Source: Furfurilactobacillus rossiae DSM 15814 (lineage in GTDB: Bacteria > Bacillota > Bacilli > Lactobacillales > Lactobacillaceae). From it: a stretch of DNA of 64,000 nt. The notes under the pieces were generated by a model. That model was not told the origin of the DNA, ran no database searches, and saw only the letters and a program-made list of their open reading frames with translations. Within the stretch, counting starts at the first letter, position 1; each line of letters opens with the position of its first letter. Location of the stretch: contig NZ_AUAW01000006.1 of assembly GCF_000428925.1 (NCBI RefSeq), forward strand, positions 62,001 to 126,000, in the 5' to 3' direction. Made by a program: the position numbers and the translations under genes. Below, one piece after another: positions 33,433 to 42,586 of the stretch.

Positions 33433-34007
33433 GAGCTGAGTAAAAACTGTGAATTAAGTTGAATCTCTATCGTTTGAAGATTTTTAATGGTTTGAATGTG
33501 TGGGTATTGGAGCACTCTCAAAATGGTTTGAATAATATAACCGTGCGTCACGATTGCAATGCACTGATTACCATAAATATCGTGCAGTGAGTTGAGAAAC
33601 GCTGCCACACGTTGATCTACATTATCGATAGGTTCTCCATTTGAAACTTGTTCATAGTGACCGCAAACGTCACTGGTCGTCCTCCGCCAATATTGTGGGT
33701 ATTTCTTCATTAACTCAGGAATTGACTGACCATTCCAAATACCATAATTAATTTCGGCTAAACGATTATCGACTTTAATGGGGCAATCGCTATGGTCAAG
33801 CAAAAGATGGGCAGTCTCCTGAGCACGTTTCAAAGGGCTAACGAGACACTGAGCAAAACTTAATGTTGAAAACCTGGCTGCGGCCGACGTCGTTAATTTT
33901 CTGCCGTAATCGTTTAATTCAGTTAAGTTAGTTTCAACGTTGCCTTGTAAAATCAATTGTTTATTAGCGTCAGTTTCTCCATGTCTAATTAAGTAAAGTG
34001 TCGTCAT
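33402..34007 (-). CDS. Histidine phosphatase, CobC-like
   Basis: A 201-residue histidine phosphatase: LIRHGETDAN (phospho-His), SPLKRAQETA, LAEINYGIWNG (proton donor Glu) and VTHGYIIQT. These features suit alpha-ribazole phosphatase or phosphoglycerate-mutase-like enzymes. It lies five bases after the PduO gene on the same strand, which favours a corrinoid role, but a better CobC candidate follows cobS at 60,148. The stop overlaps the bidirectional terminator. Exact substrate is open. Confidence 0.8.
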   Translation of the reverse strand: MTTLYLIRHGETDANKQLILQGNVETNLTELNDYGRKLTTSAAARFSTLSFAQCLVSPLKRAQETAHLLLDHSDCPIKVDNRLAEINYGIWNGQSIPELMKKYPQYWRRTTSDVCGHYEQVSNGEPIDNVDQRVAAFLNSLHDIYGNQCIAIVTHGYIIQTILRVLQYPHIQTIKNLQTIEIQLNSQFLLSSKNTVTTLEI

Positions 34008-34012
34008 AGCTT

Positions 34013-34582
34013 TTATTTAAAGACAGGTTTGCTGTTCCGGTATAAAACATCTGTTTGACCATCCAGCATATTAGCATATCGTGCGGCAGCAAAGAAATAA
34101 TCTGACAGGCGATTAATGAAGACTAACACATCCTGATTAATCGGATTTTGTGACTGGAGTGACACAATTAAACGTTCAGCACGTCGTGTAACTGTGCGAG
34201 CGACATGAAGCTGTGCTGCAGTTTGAGAACCTCCGGGCAAAATAAATTTTTTTACTGCTGGAACTTTTTCAGTATAAGAGTCGATTTTCTGCTCAAGAAA
34301 GGCAGTTGCTTTACCTTCATGTTCAAAAATAAAATGGTGGCGTTCGTCATCTTTAGGTGTTGCTAAATCAGTACCTGCATCAAAAAGAAGTTGTTGAATT
34401 TCAGTCAACTCTTCAGTCAGGACGGTTGTTTTTGATGACAGGGTTGAAATAATATAGCCCACCCAAGAGTTTAGCTCGTCAACAGTGCCGTATGCATTTA
34501 CTCGAGCATCATCTTTATTAACGATTTGTTTCCCAATAATACGTGTCTGACCATGGTCACCCGTTTTTGTGTAGATTTTCAT
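34013..34582 (-). CDS. pduO: Corrinoid adenosyltransferase, PduO type
   Basis: Transfers the 5'-deoxyadenosyl group from ATP to cob(I)alamin or cob(I)inamide. It has 189 residues, the catalytic core of the PduO/MMAB family without the second domain of long PduO. Motifs: IYTKTGDHGQTR (ATP loop), VNAYGTVDELNSWVG, FILPGGSQTAAQLHVAR and RRAERLIV. It is divergent from the cob operon and pairs with a phosphatase gene. It is the only adenosyltransferase in the window, so it must serve both de novo synthesis and cofactor repair for diol dehydratase. Also called cobA in some lactobacilli. Confidence 0.9.
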   Translation of the reverse strand: MKIYTKTGDHGQTRIIGKQIVNKDDARVNAYGTVDELNSWVGYIISTLSSKTTVLTEELTEIQQLLFDAGTDLATPKDDERHHFIFEHEGKATAFLEQKIDSYTEKVPAVKKFILPGGSQTAAQLHVARTVTRRAERLIVSLQSQNPINQDVLVFINRLSDYFFAAARYANMLDGQTDVLYRNSKPVFK

Positions 34583-34746
34583 TGTTACTCACTTCACTTT
34601 CTTCGAATTTGAAAGACAAAAACAAGTATCTAAGCACAATGTACAACGATTGAACAGTAAATAGTGATTTCAAAATAAAGTCTGCAATAAAATCACAGTC
34701 TCAAGTTTGATAACAAAATATCCACAATCACCACTAATTCTTATCG

Positions 34747-34775
34747 TTGTCAGGCATGACGCTATTTTCTATACT
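34747..34775 (+). promoter_or_regulatory. Promoter of the cobalamin operon
   Basis: TTGTCA (34747) and TATACT (34770) with exact 17-bp spacing. The start of transcription is expected near 34782, giving a leader of about 130 nt. Confidence 0.8.
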
Positions 34776-34798
34776 TTTGCTGTTGGGTAGATTTAGTT

Positions 34799-34863
34799 AT
34801 TCACGTTATTGAAGGTCACACTTATTAGTGAATGAAATCACGAAATTGTATGACCTTTTTTTA
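34799..34863 (+). terminator. Leader hairpin with terminator and competing stem
   Basis: AAGGTCA (34812) pairs with TGACCTT (34851) and is followed by seven T. A second stem, ATTCAC (34799) with GTGAAT (34828), encloses the left arm of the first, so the two exclude each other. This looks like a terminator/antiterminator switch. No B12-box is present, so it is not a canonical cobalamin riboswitch. Confidence 0.55.
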
Positions 34864-34872
34864 TAAAAATGT

Positions 34873-34886
34873 AGAAAGCGCTTACT
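34873..34886 (+). promoter_or_regulatory. Catabolite-responsive element (cre) in the cob leader
   Basis: AGAAAGCGCTTACT fits the CcpA consensus with one mismatch. It lies about 90 bp downstream of the predicted start, where bound CcpA would act as a roadblock. Confidence 0.6.
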
Positions 34887-34914
34887 TAAAAACGAAGGGG
34901 AGACAGGAAACACT

Positions 34915-35439
34915 ATGGACAGATCGACAATGTTGAGAAAGTCGATGTTAGCTGCGTTGTTGTTGGCACTTTGCGTAGTTGGGGCAAATTTAAAAATTAT
35001 GGGATCAATTGCACTGGATTCTGCTCCAGCATTTCTCGGTACAATTTTGCTTGGCCCATGGTTTGGCGCCTTCTTAGGATTTTTTGGACACATGGTATCA
35101 GCAGCATTATCCGGTTTTCCACTCACCATCCCAGTGCACCTTGTAATTGGATTGAACATGGCGTTTTGCATGTTTGTATTCGGTGCGATTCGTCGCCGTT
35201 GGGGCAGTACTCAGTTGATTGTCATATTGATTGCTGATCTTGTTGCGTACGTTATTGATGTTCCAGAGGAATTTCCTTGGCTATACCCATTAATTGGGAA
35301 AACAGTATTTGCACTTTTTATTCCACTCACTGTGGCGACAATTGCTAATTTAGCACTCACCGAAGTGGTGTACATGGCGATTCCTAATCGTCAAAAGCAA
35401 GCATTCTTATTACAGGAGCGACAGCATAATGAGCATTGA
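34915..35439 (+). CDS. ECF transporter S component, CblT-like
   Basis: A 174-residue protein with five to six hydrophobic helices and the small-residue helix 1 of ECF S components (SMLAALLLALCVVGANLK). GPWFGAFLGFFGHMVSAAL is typical of the ribazole/cobalamin branch. It heads the cob operon and overlaps cobD by 11 bases. In Listeria and Geobacillus CblT takes up alpha-ribazole for the lower ligand, and a CblS-like gene is also in this operon. No ECF energising genes are nearby, so it would use a shared module. Cobinamide or dimethylbenzimidazole uptake are alternatives. Confidence 0.7.
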   Translation: MDRSTMLRKSMLAALLLALCVVGANLKIMGSIALDSAPAFLGTILLGPWFGAFLGFFGHMVSAALSGFPLTIPVHLVIGLNMAFCMFVFGAIRRRWGSTQLIVILIADLVAYVIDVPEEFPWLYPLIGKTVFALFIPLTVATIANLALTEVVYMAIPNRQKQAFLLQERQHNEH

Positions 35440-36523
35440 TGAACACGGTGGCAATATAGACAAAATTGCCCGTCAATTAAAAATCGAGCCGGAAAGTTTA
35501 ATTGATTTTAGCGCCAACATTAATCCTTTAGGGATGCCAACAGCATTTAAGCTTTTGCTAGCTCAGGCAACGCCTAAGACAACAATCTATCCCAATCCGG
35601 ACTATCCAAAATTAAGGGCTGCGATTGCGGATCACTTTGTTGTTCGCAGTCATAACGTTGTCGTTGGCAACGGGGCAATGGAAATCTTGAGAGATGTGGC
35701 TTTAGCAACGGCAGTGCATCATGTCGTGGTGATTGAGCCAGCATTCAATGAGTATGCAAAAGCGTTTCAAAGTATTGGGGCAACGGTTTATTCATACATA
35801 ACAGAACAAAATAATGGTTTTAGGCTGTCTATTCCTATGTTGATTGATTGGGTGAGTCGTCACTTGGATCAGTGCCAGGCAATTTGTTTGGGAAATCCTA
35901 ATAATCCCACAGGGCAACGTTTGTCGCCGGACGAATTGAAACCATTGATTAATTTTTGCACTAAAAATCATATTTGGTTGATTGTTGACGAAGCTTTTAT
36001 GTCATTTACCTTTGATGAACGTTTAAGTGTGATTAGTTCCTTAAGGAACGATCAATTTGTGTTTGTGATTCGCTCTGCAACTAAGTTTTATGCAATGCCA
36101 GGGTTACGTTTAGGATTTGGAATCACCAAAAATGAATATCTTTTAGATCGACTACATCAAGTAGCGTTGACGTGGTCAGTTAATACTTATGCACAGACAT
36201 TAGGTGAACAAATGTACGCGCAGACTGAATTTCAGATTAAAACCAAAAAGTGGTTGATAAAGGAACGTAAATATTTATTCAATGGTTTAGCAAAATTTCC
36301 AGAAATAAACGTTTTTCCGAGCGCTGCCAACTTTTTGTTCTTCTGGTCTGAGGATAAACAGTTGAGGACACACTTACTGCACAAGCACATCGTAATCCGA
36401 AGTTGCGCCAACTATCCCGGACTTGACGAGCATTATTACCGAGTTGCTGTTAAAGGACATGATGATAATGAGGTCTTGCTAGAAGCATTACAAAGCGTTC
36501 TAGGAGAAGGAGTCAAAATATGA
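35429..36523 (+). CDS. cobD: L-threonine-O-3-phosphate decarboxylase
   Basis: Pyridoxal-phosphate enzyme that makes (R)-1-amino-2-propanol phosphate, the nucleotide-loop linker. It has 364 residues, fold-type I aminotransferase relative. DFSANINPLG at the N terminus, GNPNNPTGQ, VDEAFMSF and the PLP Lys in RSATKFYAMPGLRLGFG are seen. It overlaps the S-component gene by 11 bases and cbiA by four (ATGA). The threonine kinase (PduX) that feeds it is not in the window and may lie in the pdu operon beyond. Confidence 0.93.
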   Translation: MSIDEHGGNIDKIARQLKIEPESLIDFSANINPLGMPTAFKLLLAQATPKTTIYPNPDYPKLRAAIADHFVVRSHNVVVGNGAMEILRDVALATAVHHVVVIEPAFNEYAKAFQSIGATVYSYITEQNNGFRLSIPMLIDWVSRHLDQCQAICLGNPNNPTGQRLSPDELKPLINFCTKNHIWLIVDEAFMSFTFDERLSVISSLRNDQFVFVIRSATKFYAMPGLRLGFGITKNEYLLDRLHQVALTWSVNTYAQTLGEQMYAQTEFQIKTKKWLIKERKYLFNGLAKFPEINVFPSAANFLFFWSEDKQLRTHLLHKHIVIRSCANYPGLDEHYYRVAVKGHDDNEVLLEALQSVLGEGVKI

Positions 36524-37893
36524 AAAAGCTCTTAATTGCAGGTACAACTAGCGGTTCAGGAAAAACAACTATCACGCTTGGTTTGTTGAAAGTTTTGAGT
36601 GAAACTCATCAGGTTCAGGCCTATAAAATTGGACCAGATTATGTAGATACAAAATTTCATACGCGTATTACTGGTCGACCGTCACGGAATATTGATAGCT
36701 TTCTAACGCCGGATGATCCCACGCTGAATTATTTATTTACAGAAAATACTCAGGACGTTGATTTTGGAATTGTTGAGGGGGTAATGGGATTATATGACGG
36801 CTTAGGATCAGATAAAGACGCCTTTTCAACCTCCAGCATTGCTAAAAAGATGAACTTGCCTGTTGTTTTGGTTATCGATGCGCACGGCATTTCAACATCT
36901 GCTGCAGCTTTAGTTAAGGGATATCTAGATTTTGATCCAAAGGTGAATATCTGTGGTGTCATTGTGAATAACGTGATGGGGGTAAGTCATTATGAGCTAG
37001 TAAAGGCAGCCATCGACCGATATGTAAAGATTCCTGTTTTAGGTTATTTACCGCACAATGCCGCTGTTTCATTACCGTCGCGTCAGTTAGGACTAGTGCC
37101 TGATGATGAAGTTATGCAAGTCGATCAAAAGATTAATAAAGTAGCGGAGGAGATGAAAGCACATGTGGACATATCGCTCATTGAGCACTTGGCTCGAGAT
37201 GATCAGCGAGTTATTGAATCACCCGTTACACCAAAGACCAGTTCGTTAACCGTTGGGATTGCCAAAGACGATGCCTTTAATTTTTACTATGCGGACAATC
37301 TCTCGTTGCTCAAACAAAGCGGCATTAGGTTGGTGCCATTTAGCCCAATCAAGGATGCTCATTTACCGGATGTAGATGTTCTTTATTTTGGCGGAGGTTA
37401 CCCTGAAGAGTTTGCTGAGCAACTGTCCAAAAATCAATCAATGTTAAAAGACGTGCGGCAATTTTCTTTGGCAGGCAAGCCCATCTATGCCGAGTGTGGT
37501 GGCCTCATGTATTTGGGGCAGCACTTAATGGTTGGCGAGAAAAACTATGACATGGTTGGCGTTTTAGATGGCAACAGCGAGATGACGTCACGGCTGAAAC
37601 GGTTTGGCTATTGCTACGCTGAGTCCTTAAAGACTAATCAGTTAGCCGCGGTAAATGGGACCGTCGTTGGTCACGAATTCCATCATTCAGTATTCACGGT
37701 TAATGATGAAGATCAACTTAAGCCGGTTTTAAAAATGACAAAAGTTAGAGACCAACAAGTCGTTTCGGAATGGACAGGAGGCTTTCAAGTTCGCAATACA
37801 TTTGCCAGTTATTTGCATATTCACTTTTATCAAAACAAAACCCTGTTTAACCGGTTAGTAACGCAATGGGAGGCAGCTATTCATGCTGATTGA
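36520..37893 (+). CDS. cbiA: Cobyrinic acid a,c-diamide synthase
   Basis: Amidates the a and c side chains of cobyrinic acid using glutamine and ATP. It has 457 residues. The N-terminal synthetase P-loop is AGTTSGSGKTTI with YKIGPDYVDTKFH, and FGIVEGVMGLYDG. The C-terminal class I glutaminase has FGGGYPEEFA and the nucleophile in YAECGGLMYLG, with a late His in HIHFYQN. It overlaps cobD by four and cbiB by 11 bases. It acts before adenosylation in the anaerobic route. Confidence 0.95.
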   Translation: MKKLLIAGTTSGSGKTTITLGLLKVLSETHQVQAYKIGPDYVDTKFHTRITGRPSRNIDSFLTPDDPTLNYLFTENTQDVDFGIVEGVMGLYDGLGSDKDAFSTSSIAKKMNLPVVLVIDAHGISTSAAALVKGYLDFDPKVNICGVIVNNVMGVSHYELVKAAIDRYVKIPVLGYLPHNAAVSLPSRQLGLVPDDEVMQVDQKINKVAEEMKAHVDISLIEHLARDDQRVIESPVTPKTSSLTVGIAKDDAFNFYYADNLSLLKQSGIRLVPFSPIKDAHLPDVDVLYFGGGYPEEFAEQLSKNQSMLKDVRQFSLAGKPIYAECGGLMYLGQHLMVGEKNYDMVGVLDGNSEMTSRLKRFGYCYAESLKTNQLAAVNGTVVGHEFHHSVFTVNDEDQLKPVLKMTKVRDQQVVSEWTGGFQVRNTFASYLHIHFYQNKTLFNRLVTQWEAAIHAD

Positions 37894-38842
37894 GATGATT
37901 CTCATTGCCTATGTATTAGATTTACTGATTGGCGATCCACCAACCTGGCCACATCCTGTTAAAATCATGGGACATCTTATCGCGTTTCTGGAAAGCAGAT
38001 TTAATCGACCAAAGTTTGACCATCTGAAAAGGCGTTGGTTAGGCGTATTGCTTTGGGTGATTGTCGTTGGTTCTACCGCACTGGTCAGTGGCCTGATCAT
38101 GTGGGCCACATCGTTTGTTCCATGGCTGCAATTCATTATTGGTACGTACTTAACTTACACATGTTTGTCCGTTAAGGGACTGGCACATGAAGGTCGCAAA
38201 ATTGCGAAGAGTTTACGGCAACAACAATTAGTCAAAGCGCGTGGACAGGTTGCCATGATTGTCGGTCGTGACACGGATCAACTGGATAAAGCGGGTGTGA
38301 TTAAGGCAACGGTTGAAACGATTGCCGAAAACACGAGTGATGGTGTCGTTGCGCCGTTACTATTTCTTTTTATCGGTGGACCGGTTTTGGGGCTGACTTA
38401 TAAGGCAGTGAACACCTTAGATTCAATGGTTGGCTATAAAAATGAAAAGTATGCCGACATTGGTTGGTTTTCTGCGAAGCTCGACGATATTTTTAACTGG
38501 GCTCCAGCGCGATTAACGTGGCTATTACTTATTATCGCAACAGGTCTCTTACGTTTTCATTTAAGAGAAGCAATGGGCATTGGCGAGCGGGATCGTGAAA
38601 ATCACTTGAGTCCTAATAGCGGGTTTTCAGAGGCTGTTGTGGCCGGTGCGTTAAATATTCGCTTAGGTGGTCCCCATTTATATTTCGGTCAGGTCGTTCA
38701 AAAGCCTTATATCGGTAGTCGTAATTCTCGGCCAGTTGAGGTGGCGGACATTAACCGGACAATATACTTGCTCTATCTATCGTCCGTGCTTGCATTAGGC
38801 ATAATGGCTGGTTGCCGAGTATTGATTCAAACACTTTGGTAA
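37883..38842 (+). CDS. cbiB: Adenosylcobinamide-phosphate synthase
   Basis: Integral membrane enzyme that attaches aminopropanol phosphate to adenosylcobyric acid. It has 319 residues. The N-terminal YVLDLLIGDPPTWPHPVKIMG and the central AETIAENTSDGVVAPL and YKAVNTLDSMVGY are the family signatures; four to five hydrophobic helices lie between. The Asp of the C-terminal ENHLSPNSGFSEA region is present. It overlaps cbiA by 11 bases and is followed 11 bases later by cbiC. Confidence 0.95.
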   Translation: MLIEMILIAYVLDLLIGDPPTWPHPVKIMGHLIAFLESRFNRPKFDHLKRRWLGVLLWVIVVGSTALVSGLIMWATSFVPWLQFIIGTYLTYTCLSVKGLAHEGRKIAKSLRQQQLVKARGQVAMIVGRDTDQLDKAGVIKATVETIAENTSDGVVAPLLFLFIGGPVLGLTYKAVNTLDSMVGYKNEKYADIGWFSAKLDDIFNWAPARLTWLLLIIATGLLRFHLREAMGIGERDRENHLSPNSGFSEAVVAGALNIRLGGPHLYFGQVVQKPYIGSRNSRPVEVADINRTIYLLYLSSVLALGIMAGCRVLIQTLW

Positions 38843-38853
38843 GGAGAAAACTA

Positions 38854-39495
38854 ATGAAACAGGAAAAGTACATCACAATTCCAAATAAAATAACGGATAA
38901 AAGTTTTGTCATGATTCAGGATGAAATTGACAAGATTGATCCAAATTACCATTTCAATAATGAGGTGGAAGAGGCCATTATCAAACGCGCAATTCATACC
39001 ACCGCTGATTTTGATTATTTACATACTTTGAAATTCACACATGATGTTATCGCTAAAATTCAGCACGTCTTGACACATCAGGGCACCATTTTTACCGATA
39101 CAACAATGGCGCTGGCAGGTATCAACAAACGTAAATTGGATCAGTTGGGCGTTCATTATCATTGCTATATTGCTGATGATGAAACCTTTAAACTAGCATC
39201 CGATCAAAAGATTACCCGGTCGATGGCCGCAATTGAGCTGGCCGCCAAGGTACAAACCGAAAAGCTGTTTGTTATTGGTAATGCGCCCACGGCACTTTAC
39301 AAAATTTTGGAAATGGTTCGTGAAAGAAGACTTGATCCAGAGGCGGTCATTGGAGTGCCAGTTGGTTTTGTTGAGGCGGCCGAAAGTAAAGCGGCATTGG
39401 AGGAAAGCACGTTGCCAGCCATTGTCGCAGAAGGTCGTAAAGGTGGCAGTAACTTGGCGGCAGCATTGACCAATGCGATTTTATATCAGCTGTAA
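38854..39495 (+). CDS. cbiC: Cobalt-precorrin-8 methylmutase
   Basis: Moves the C11 methyl to C12, giving cobyrinic acid. About 213 residues. Typical elements are the opening Ile-rich strand ending SFVMIQDEI, the active-site His in IKRAIHTTADFDYL, TDTTMALAGINKR, and the product-binding FVIGNAPTALYK and GVPVGFVEAAESK. I start at ATG 38854, eight bases after AAGGAG; the longer frame begins inside cbiB. Confidence 0.95.
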   Translation: MKQEKYITIPNKITDKSFVMIQDEIDKIDPNYHFNNEVEEAIIKRAIHTTADFDYLHTLKFTHDVIAKIQHVLTHQGTIFTDTTMALAGINKRKLDQLGVHYHCYIADDETFKLASDQKITRSMAAIELAAKVQTEKLFVIGNAPTALYKILEMVRERRLDPEAVIGVPVGFVEAAESKAALEESTLPAIVAEGRKGGSNLAAALTNAILYQL

Positions 39496-39524
39496 CTGAA
39501 ATAAAGAACAGGTGAGGTAAAAAA

Positions 39525-40652
39525 ATGAGTGAAGACGACTACGTTTATTACAACGGTAAACGATTACGAAAAGGATTCACCACTGGAACAACTGCTACAG
39601 CCGCGGCCGTGGCAGCGACAAAAAGCATCTTGCAACAGGAAGCACAAACAGTCATTACAGTGCTGGCTGCTAACGGTCAAAAAGCAACATTTGAAGTTGA
39701 AAGCTGTGAATTTGATAAAAAAACGGCCACCGTTGCAATTACAAAGGATGGTGGTGATGACCAAGATGCAACAGATGGCATGCTGATCTACGCCAAGGTT
39801 ACATTACGTGATGATAATCAGATTACTTTAGATGGCGGCAAGGGGATTGGACGAGTTACTGAAAAAGGCTTGGCTAATGATCCTGGAATGCCAGCAATTA
39901 ATCCAACGCCGCGCAAGATGATCAAAAAGAGTGTTCGGGAAACATTAGGTGAGGACCATGGCGCAGATATTGTCATTTTCGCGCCAGAAGGGGAACGGGT
40001 GGCCAAGTTGACCTACAACCCCAAATTAGGGATTGTCGGTGGCATATCAATTTTGGGAACCAGTGGCATAGTGACCCCGATGTCAGAGGAAAGCTGGAAG
40101 CATTCTATTTCGATTGAAATGAACATTCATCGGCAGCGTGGGGATGAGCGCATCATTCTCACACCAGGTGACTATGGGGAAGACTTTTTGACGCAAACCC
40201 TAAAGATCAGCAATAAACAACAAGTGCAAATGAGTAACTTTGTTGGGTATGTATTAAAGGAAACGCAACGATTAGGGTTTAAACACGTTTTGATTGTTGG
40301 CGATCTTGGCAAGATGATCAAAGTTGCTGGGGGAATCTTCTCCACACACAGCAAGGATGCAGACGCCCGTGCTGAAATCATGGTTGCCAATCTGGCACTA
40401 CTTGGTGCACCAACCGATTTACTCAAACAGGTGTACGACTGTTTAACAACCATTTCGATGATTGAACTCGTCAATAAAGCGGGGTATCAGCAGGTTTATC
40501 AAGTGTTGGTCGATAAAATTAAAGGCCGTTGTGAAAAATTACTTAATCGCGGTGAGCAAAAAACAGTTGTTGATGCCGTGATTTTCTCTAAGATGACCGG
40601 TTACTTAGCCTCAACAGAACCCCTAGATGAGATTGAGAAGGTGTGGCGATGA
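39525..40652 (+). CDS. cbiD: Cobalt-precorrin-5B C1-methyltransferase
   Basis: Methylates C1 during ring contraction in the anaerobic route. It has 375 residues. The N-terminal GFTTGTTATAAAVAAT is the CbiD signature, followed by DGGDDQDATDGM, KGIGRVTEKGL and NPTPRKMI. The S-adenosylmethionine fold is unlike the canonical CbiE/F type. AGGTGAGG precedes ATG. Its stop overlaps the cbiE start as ATGA. Confidence 0.95.
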   Translation: MSEDDYVYYNGKRLRKGFTTGTTATAAAVAATKSILQQEAQTVITVLAANGQKATFEVESCEFDKKTATVAITKDGGDDQDATDGMLIYAKVTLRDDNQITLDGGKGIGRVTEKGLANDPGMPAINPTPRKMIKKSVRETLGEDHGADIVIFAPEGERVAKLTYNPKLGIVGGISILGTSGIVTPMSEESWKHSISIEMNIHRQRGDERIILTPGDYGEDFLTQTLKISNKQQVQMSNFVGYVLKETQRLGFKHVLIVGDLGKMIKVAGGIFSTHSKDADARAEIMVANLALLGAPTDLLKQVYDCLTTISMIELVNKAGYQQVYQVLVDKIKGRCEKLLNRGEQKTVVDAVIFSKMTGYLASTEPLDEIEKVWR

Positions 40653-41251
40653 TTGTTGTGCTGGGAATCGGGCCCGGTGATGACCGTTTGATCCTGGCCG
40701 GAGCAACCAAGGAGTTAAAACGCGCTGATTATGTGGTTGGCGCTGATCGCCAGTTGCAAACAATGAACGTGCCTGAAAGTAAAGCGGTTAAGTTACCACC
40801 ACTGGCGCAATTGGAAGAGTTTATCCGTGAACATGAACAAAGTCGTGTTGTGTTGCTGGCTTCTGGTGATCCATTACTATATGGCATTGGTAACTGGGTT
40901 GTAAAAAGGTTCGGACCTGATGACGTGACGATTATTCCGGGAATCAGTTCGATTCAATATTTTTTTCATCAGTTGAAGCTATCGATGAATGATGTCTACT
41001 TGACCAGTAGTCATGGTCGAGTACCAGACTTTGATTTTATCCTTGAGCATGACACGGTGGGCATGGTTACGGACAAACGGATTGGACCGTTTGAGATTGC
41101 TCAGGAATGTAAACAGCGAGGAGAGCATCGCACTATTTTCGTTGGTGAACGACTGAGTTATCCGGACGAAAAGATAGGACGATATACAGAGTCATCGGTT
41201 CCAGATCAGGACTATCAATTAAATGTGGTGGTGATTAAACGTGAAGGATAG
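40649..41251 (+). CDS. cbiE: Cobalt-precorrin-7 C5-methyltransferase
   Basis: Adds the C5 methyl group. About 200 residues of the tetrapyrrole methylase fold: VVLGIGPGDDRLIL at the N terminus, VLLASGDPLLYGIG (S-adenosylmethionine loop) and IIPGISSIQYF. It is separate from CbiT, unlike the fused CobL of the aerobic route. I use ATG 40649, forming an ATGA overlap with cbiD; an in-frame GTG 40643 is the alternative. It overlaps cbiT by 11 bases. Confidence 0.94.
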   Translation: MIVVLGIGPGDDRLILAGATKELKRADYVVGADRQLQTMNVPESKAVKLPPLAQLEEFIREHEQSRVVLLASGDPLLYGIGNWVVKRFGPDDVTIIPGISSIQYFFHQLKLSMNDVYLTSSHGRVPDFDFILEHDTVGMVTDKRIGPFEIAQECKQRGEHRTIFVGERLSYPDEKIGRYTESSVPDQDYQLNVVVIKREG

Positions 41252-41807
41252 CGAATTTATTCGAACTAAAGTGCCAATGACTAAACAAGAAGTGCGAGCC
41301 ATTAGCATTGACCGATTAGGGCTTAAAGATGGGCAACAATTCTTGGACGTGGGTGCGGGTACCGGCAGTATCAGCATTCAGGTTGCTAAAACGCAGCCGT
41401 TAACTCATGTCACGTCAATTGAGCATACACCGGCAGCTATTGATATCATGCAGCAAAATATTGATCACTTTGGGTTACACAATATTGATTTGATCACGGG
41501 TGAGGCCCCGTCCGATATTCCCGACCAGCAATATGATGCCATTTTTATTGGTGGCAGTGGTTCTGAGCTTTCAACAATCATTCAGTTTGCGCAGGATCAT
41601 TTAAAACCAGGTGGTCAGGTCGTCATGAACTTCATTTTGCTTGAAAACGCATTAGAAGCTGTTAAGACCTGTGAATCCTTAGATATGGGCAATATTGATT
41701 TTACGAACATTACGGTTGGTAATTGGCATGGTCTAGGGAAGGGTCATTTCTTTAAAATGAACAATCCAACATTTATTTTGAGCGCAACACGAAAGGAAGT
41801 TAATTAA
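41241..41807 (+). CDS. cbiT: Cobalt-precorrin-6B C15-methyltransferase (decarboxylating)
   Basis: Methylates C15 and decarboxylates the C12 acetate. It has 188 residues of a Rossmann-type methyltransferase: [18 protein letters not shown], the S-adenosylmethionine motif [14 protein letters not shown], and [15 protein letters not shown]. The start is GTG, within the end of cbiE. It precedes cbiF by two bases, so translation is tightly coupled. Confidence 0.94.
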   Translation: MKDSEFIRTKVPMTKQEVRAISIDRLGLKDGQQFLDVGAGTGSISIQVAKTQPLTHVTSIEHTPAAIDIMQQNIDHFGLHNIDLITGEAPSDIPDQQYDAIFIGGSGSELSTIIQFAQDHLKPGGQVVMNFILLENALEAVKTCESLDMGNIDFTNITVGNWHGLGKGHFFKMNNPTFILSATRKEVN

Positions 41808-41809
41808 TT

Positions 41810-42586
41810 ATGGCAATTGTAAGTTTTGTAGGTGCAGGACCTGGTGATAAAGACCTTATTACGTTAAAGGGATACAGACGTTTAGCAGCGGCTGATGTGG
41901 TTATTTATGCCGGTTCGTTAGTTAATTTGGATCTCCTAGATTACTGTAAAGATTCTGCTGAAAAATTCGACAGTGCGTCGATGACGTTGCAGGACATTAT
42001 CGATGCCATGGCAGCAGCTGTAAATGACAACAAATCCGTGGTTCGTTTGCAAACCGGTGATTTTTCAATTTATGGTTCGATTCGTGAACAGATTGAAGAA
42101 TTAAAAAAGCTGAACATTGAGTATGAATGCATTCCTGGCGTCAGTTCATTCCTTGGTGCTGCCTCTTCTTTGGGTGTGGAATATACCGTTCCAGAAGTTG
42201 CCCAAAGCGTCATTATCACGCGGATGGCTGGTCGGACACCAGTACCTGACAAAGAGTCATTAAAATCACTGGCCCAACATCAAACGTCAATGGTTATCTT
42301 CTTGTCCGTTCAGGGTATTCAGAAGGTTGTCAAAGAATTGCGAGAAGGTGGCTATTCTGAAACAACGCCAGCTACCGTAATTTATAAGGCAACTTGGCCA
42401 GACGAAAGGCATGTAACAGGAACGTTGGCCGATATCGCCGAAAAGGTTCATCAAGCAGGCATTCGTCGTACGGCACTCATTATGGTTGGTGAATTTTTAG
42501 GGGATCAATACAACTATTCACACCTTTACGATGCTAACTTCAGTCACATGTATCGAAAGAAGCAGACCACTGATGACAAGCACTAG
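41810..42586 (+). CDS. cbiF: Cobalt-precorrin-4 C11-methyltransferase
   Basis: Adds the C11 methyl group. It has 258 residues. [16 protein letters not shown] at the N terminus, [33 protein letters not shown] and a hydrophobic strand [10 protein letters not shown] are the hallmark of CbiF/CobM. The stop is 14 bases inside cbiG. AAGGAAG precedes ATG. Confidence 0.95.
   Translation: MAIVSFVGAGPGDKDLITLKGYRRLAAADVVIYAGSLVNLDLLDYCKDSAEKFDSASMTLQDIIDAMAAAVNDNKSVVRLQTGDFSIYGSIREQIEELKKLNIEYECIPGVSSFLGAASSLGVEYTVPEVAQSVIITRMAGRTPVPDKESLKSLAQHQTSMVIFLSVQGIQKVVKELREGGYSETTPATVIYKATWPDERHVTGTLADIAEKVHQAGIRRTALIMVGEFLGDQYNYSHLYDANFSHMYRKKQTTDDKH

Noticed and set aside
34775-34914. Cobalamin riboswitch before the cob operon
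   Set aside because: No B12-box or the expected multi-helix core can be found in the short leader.
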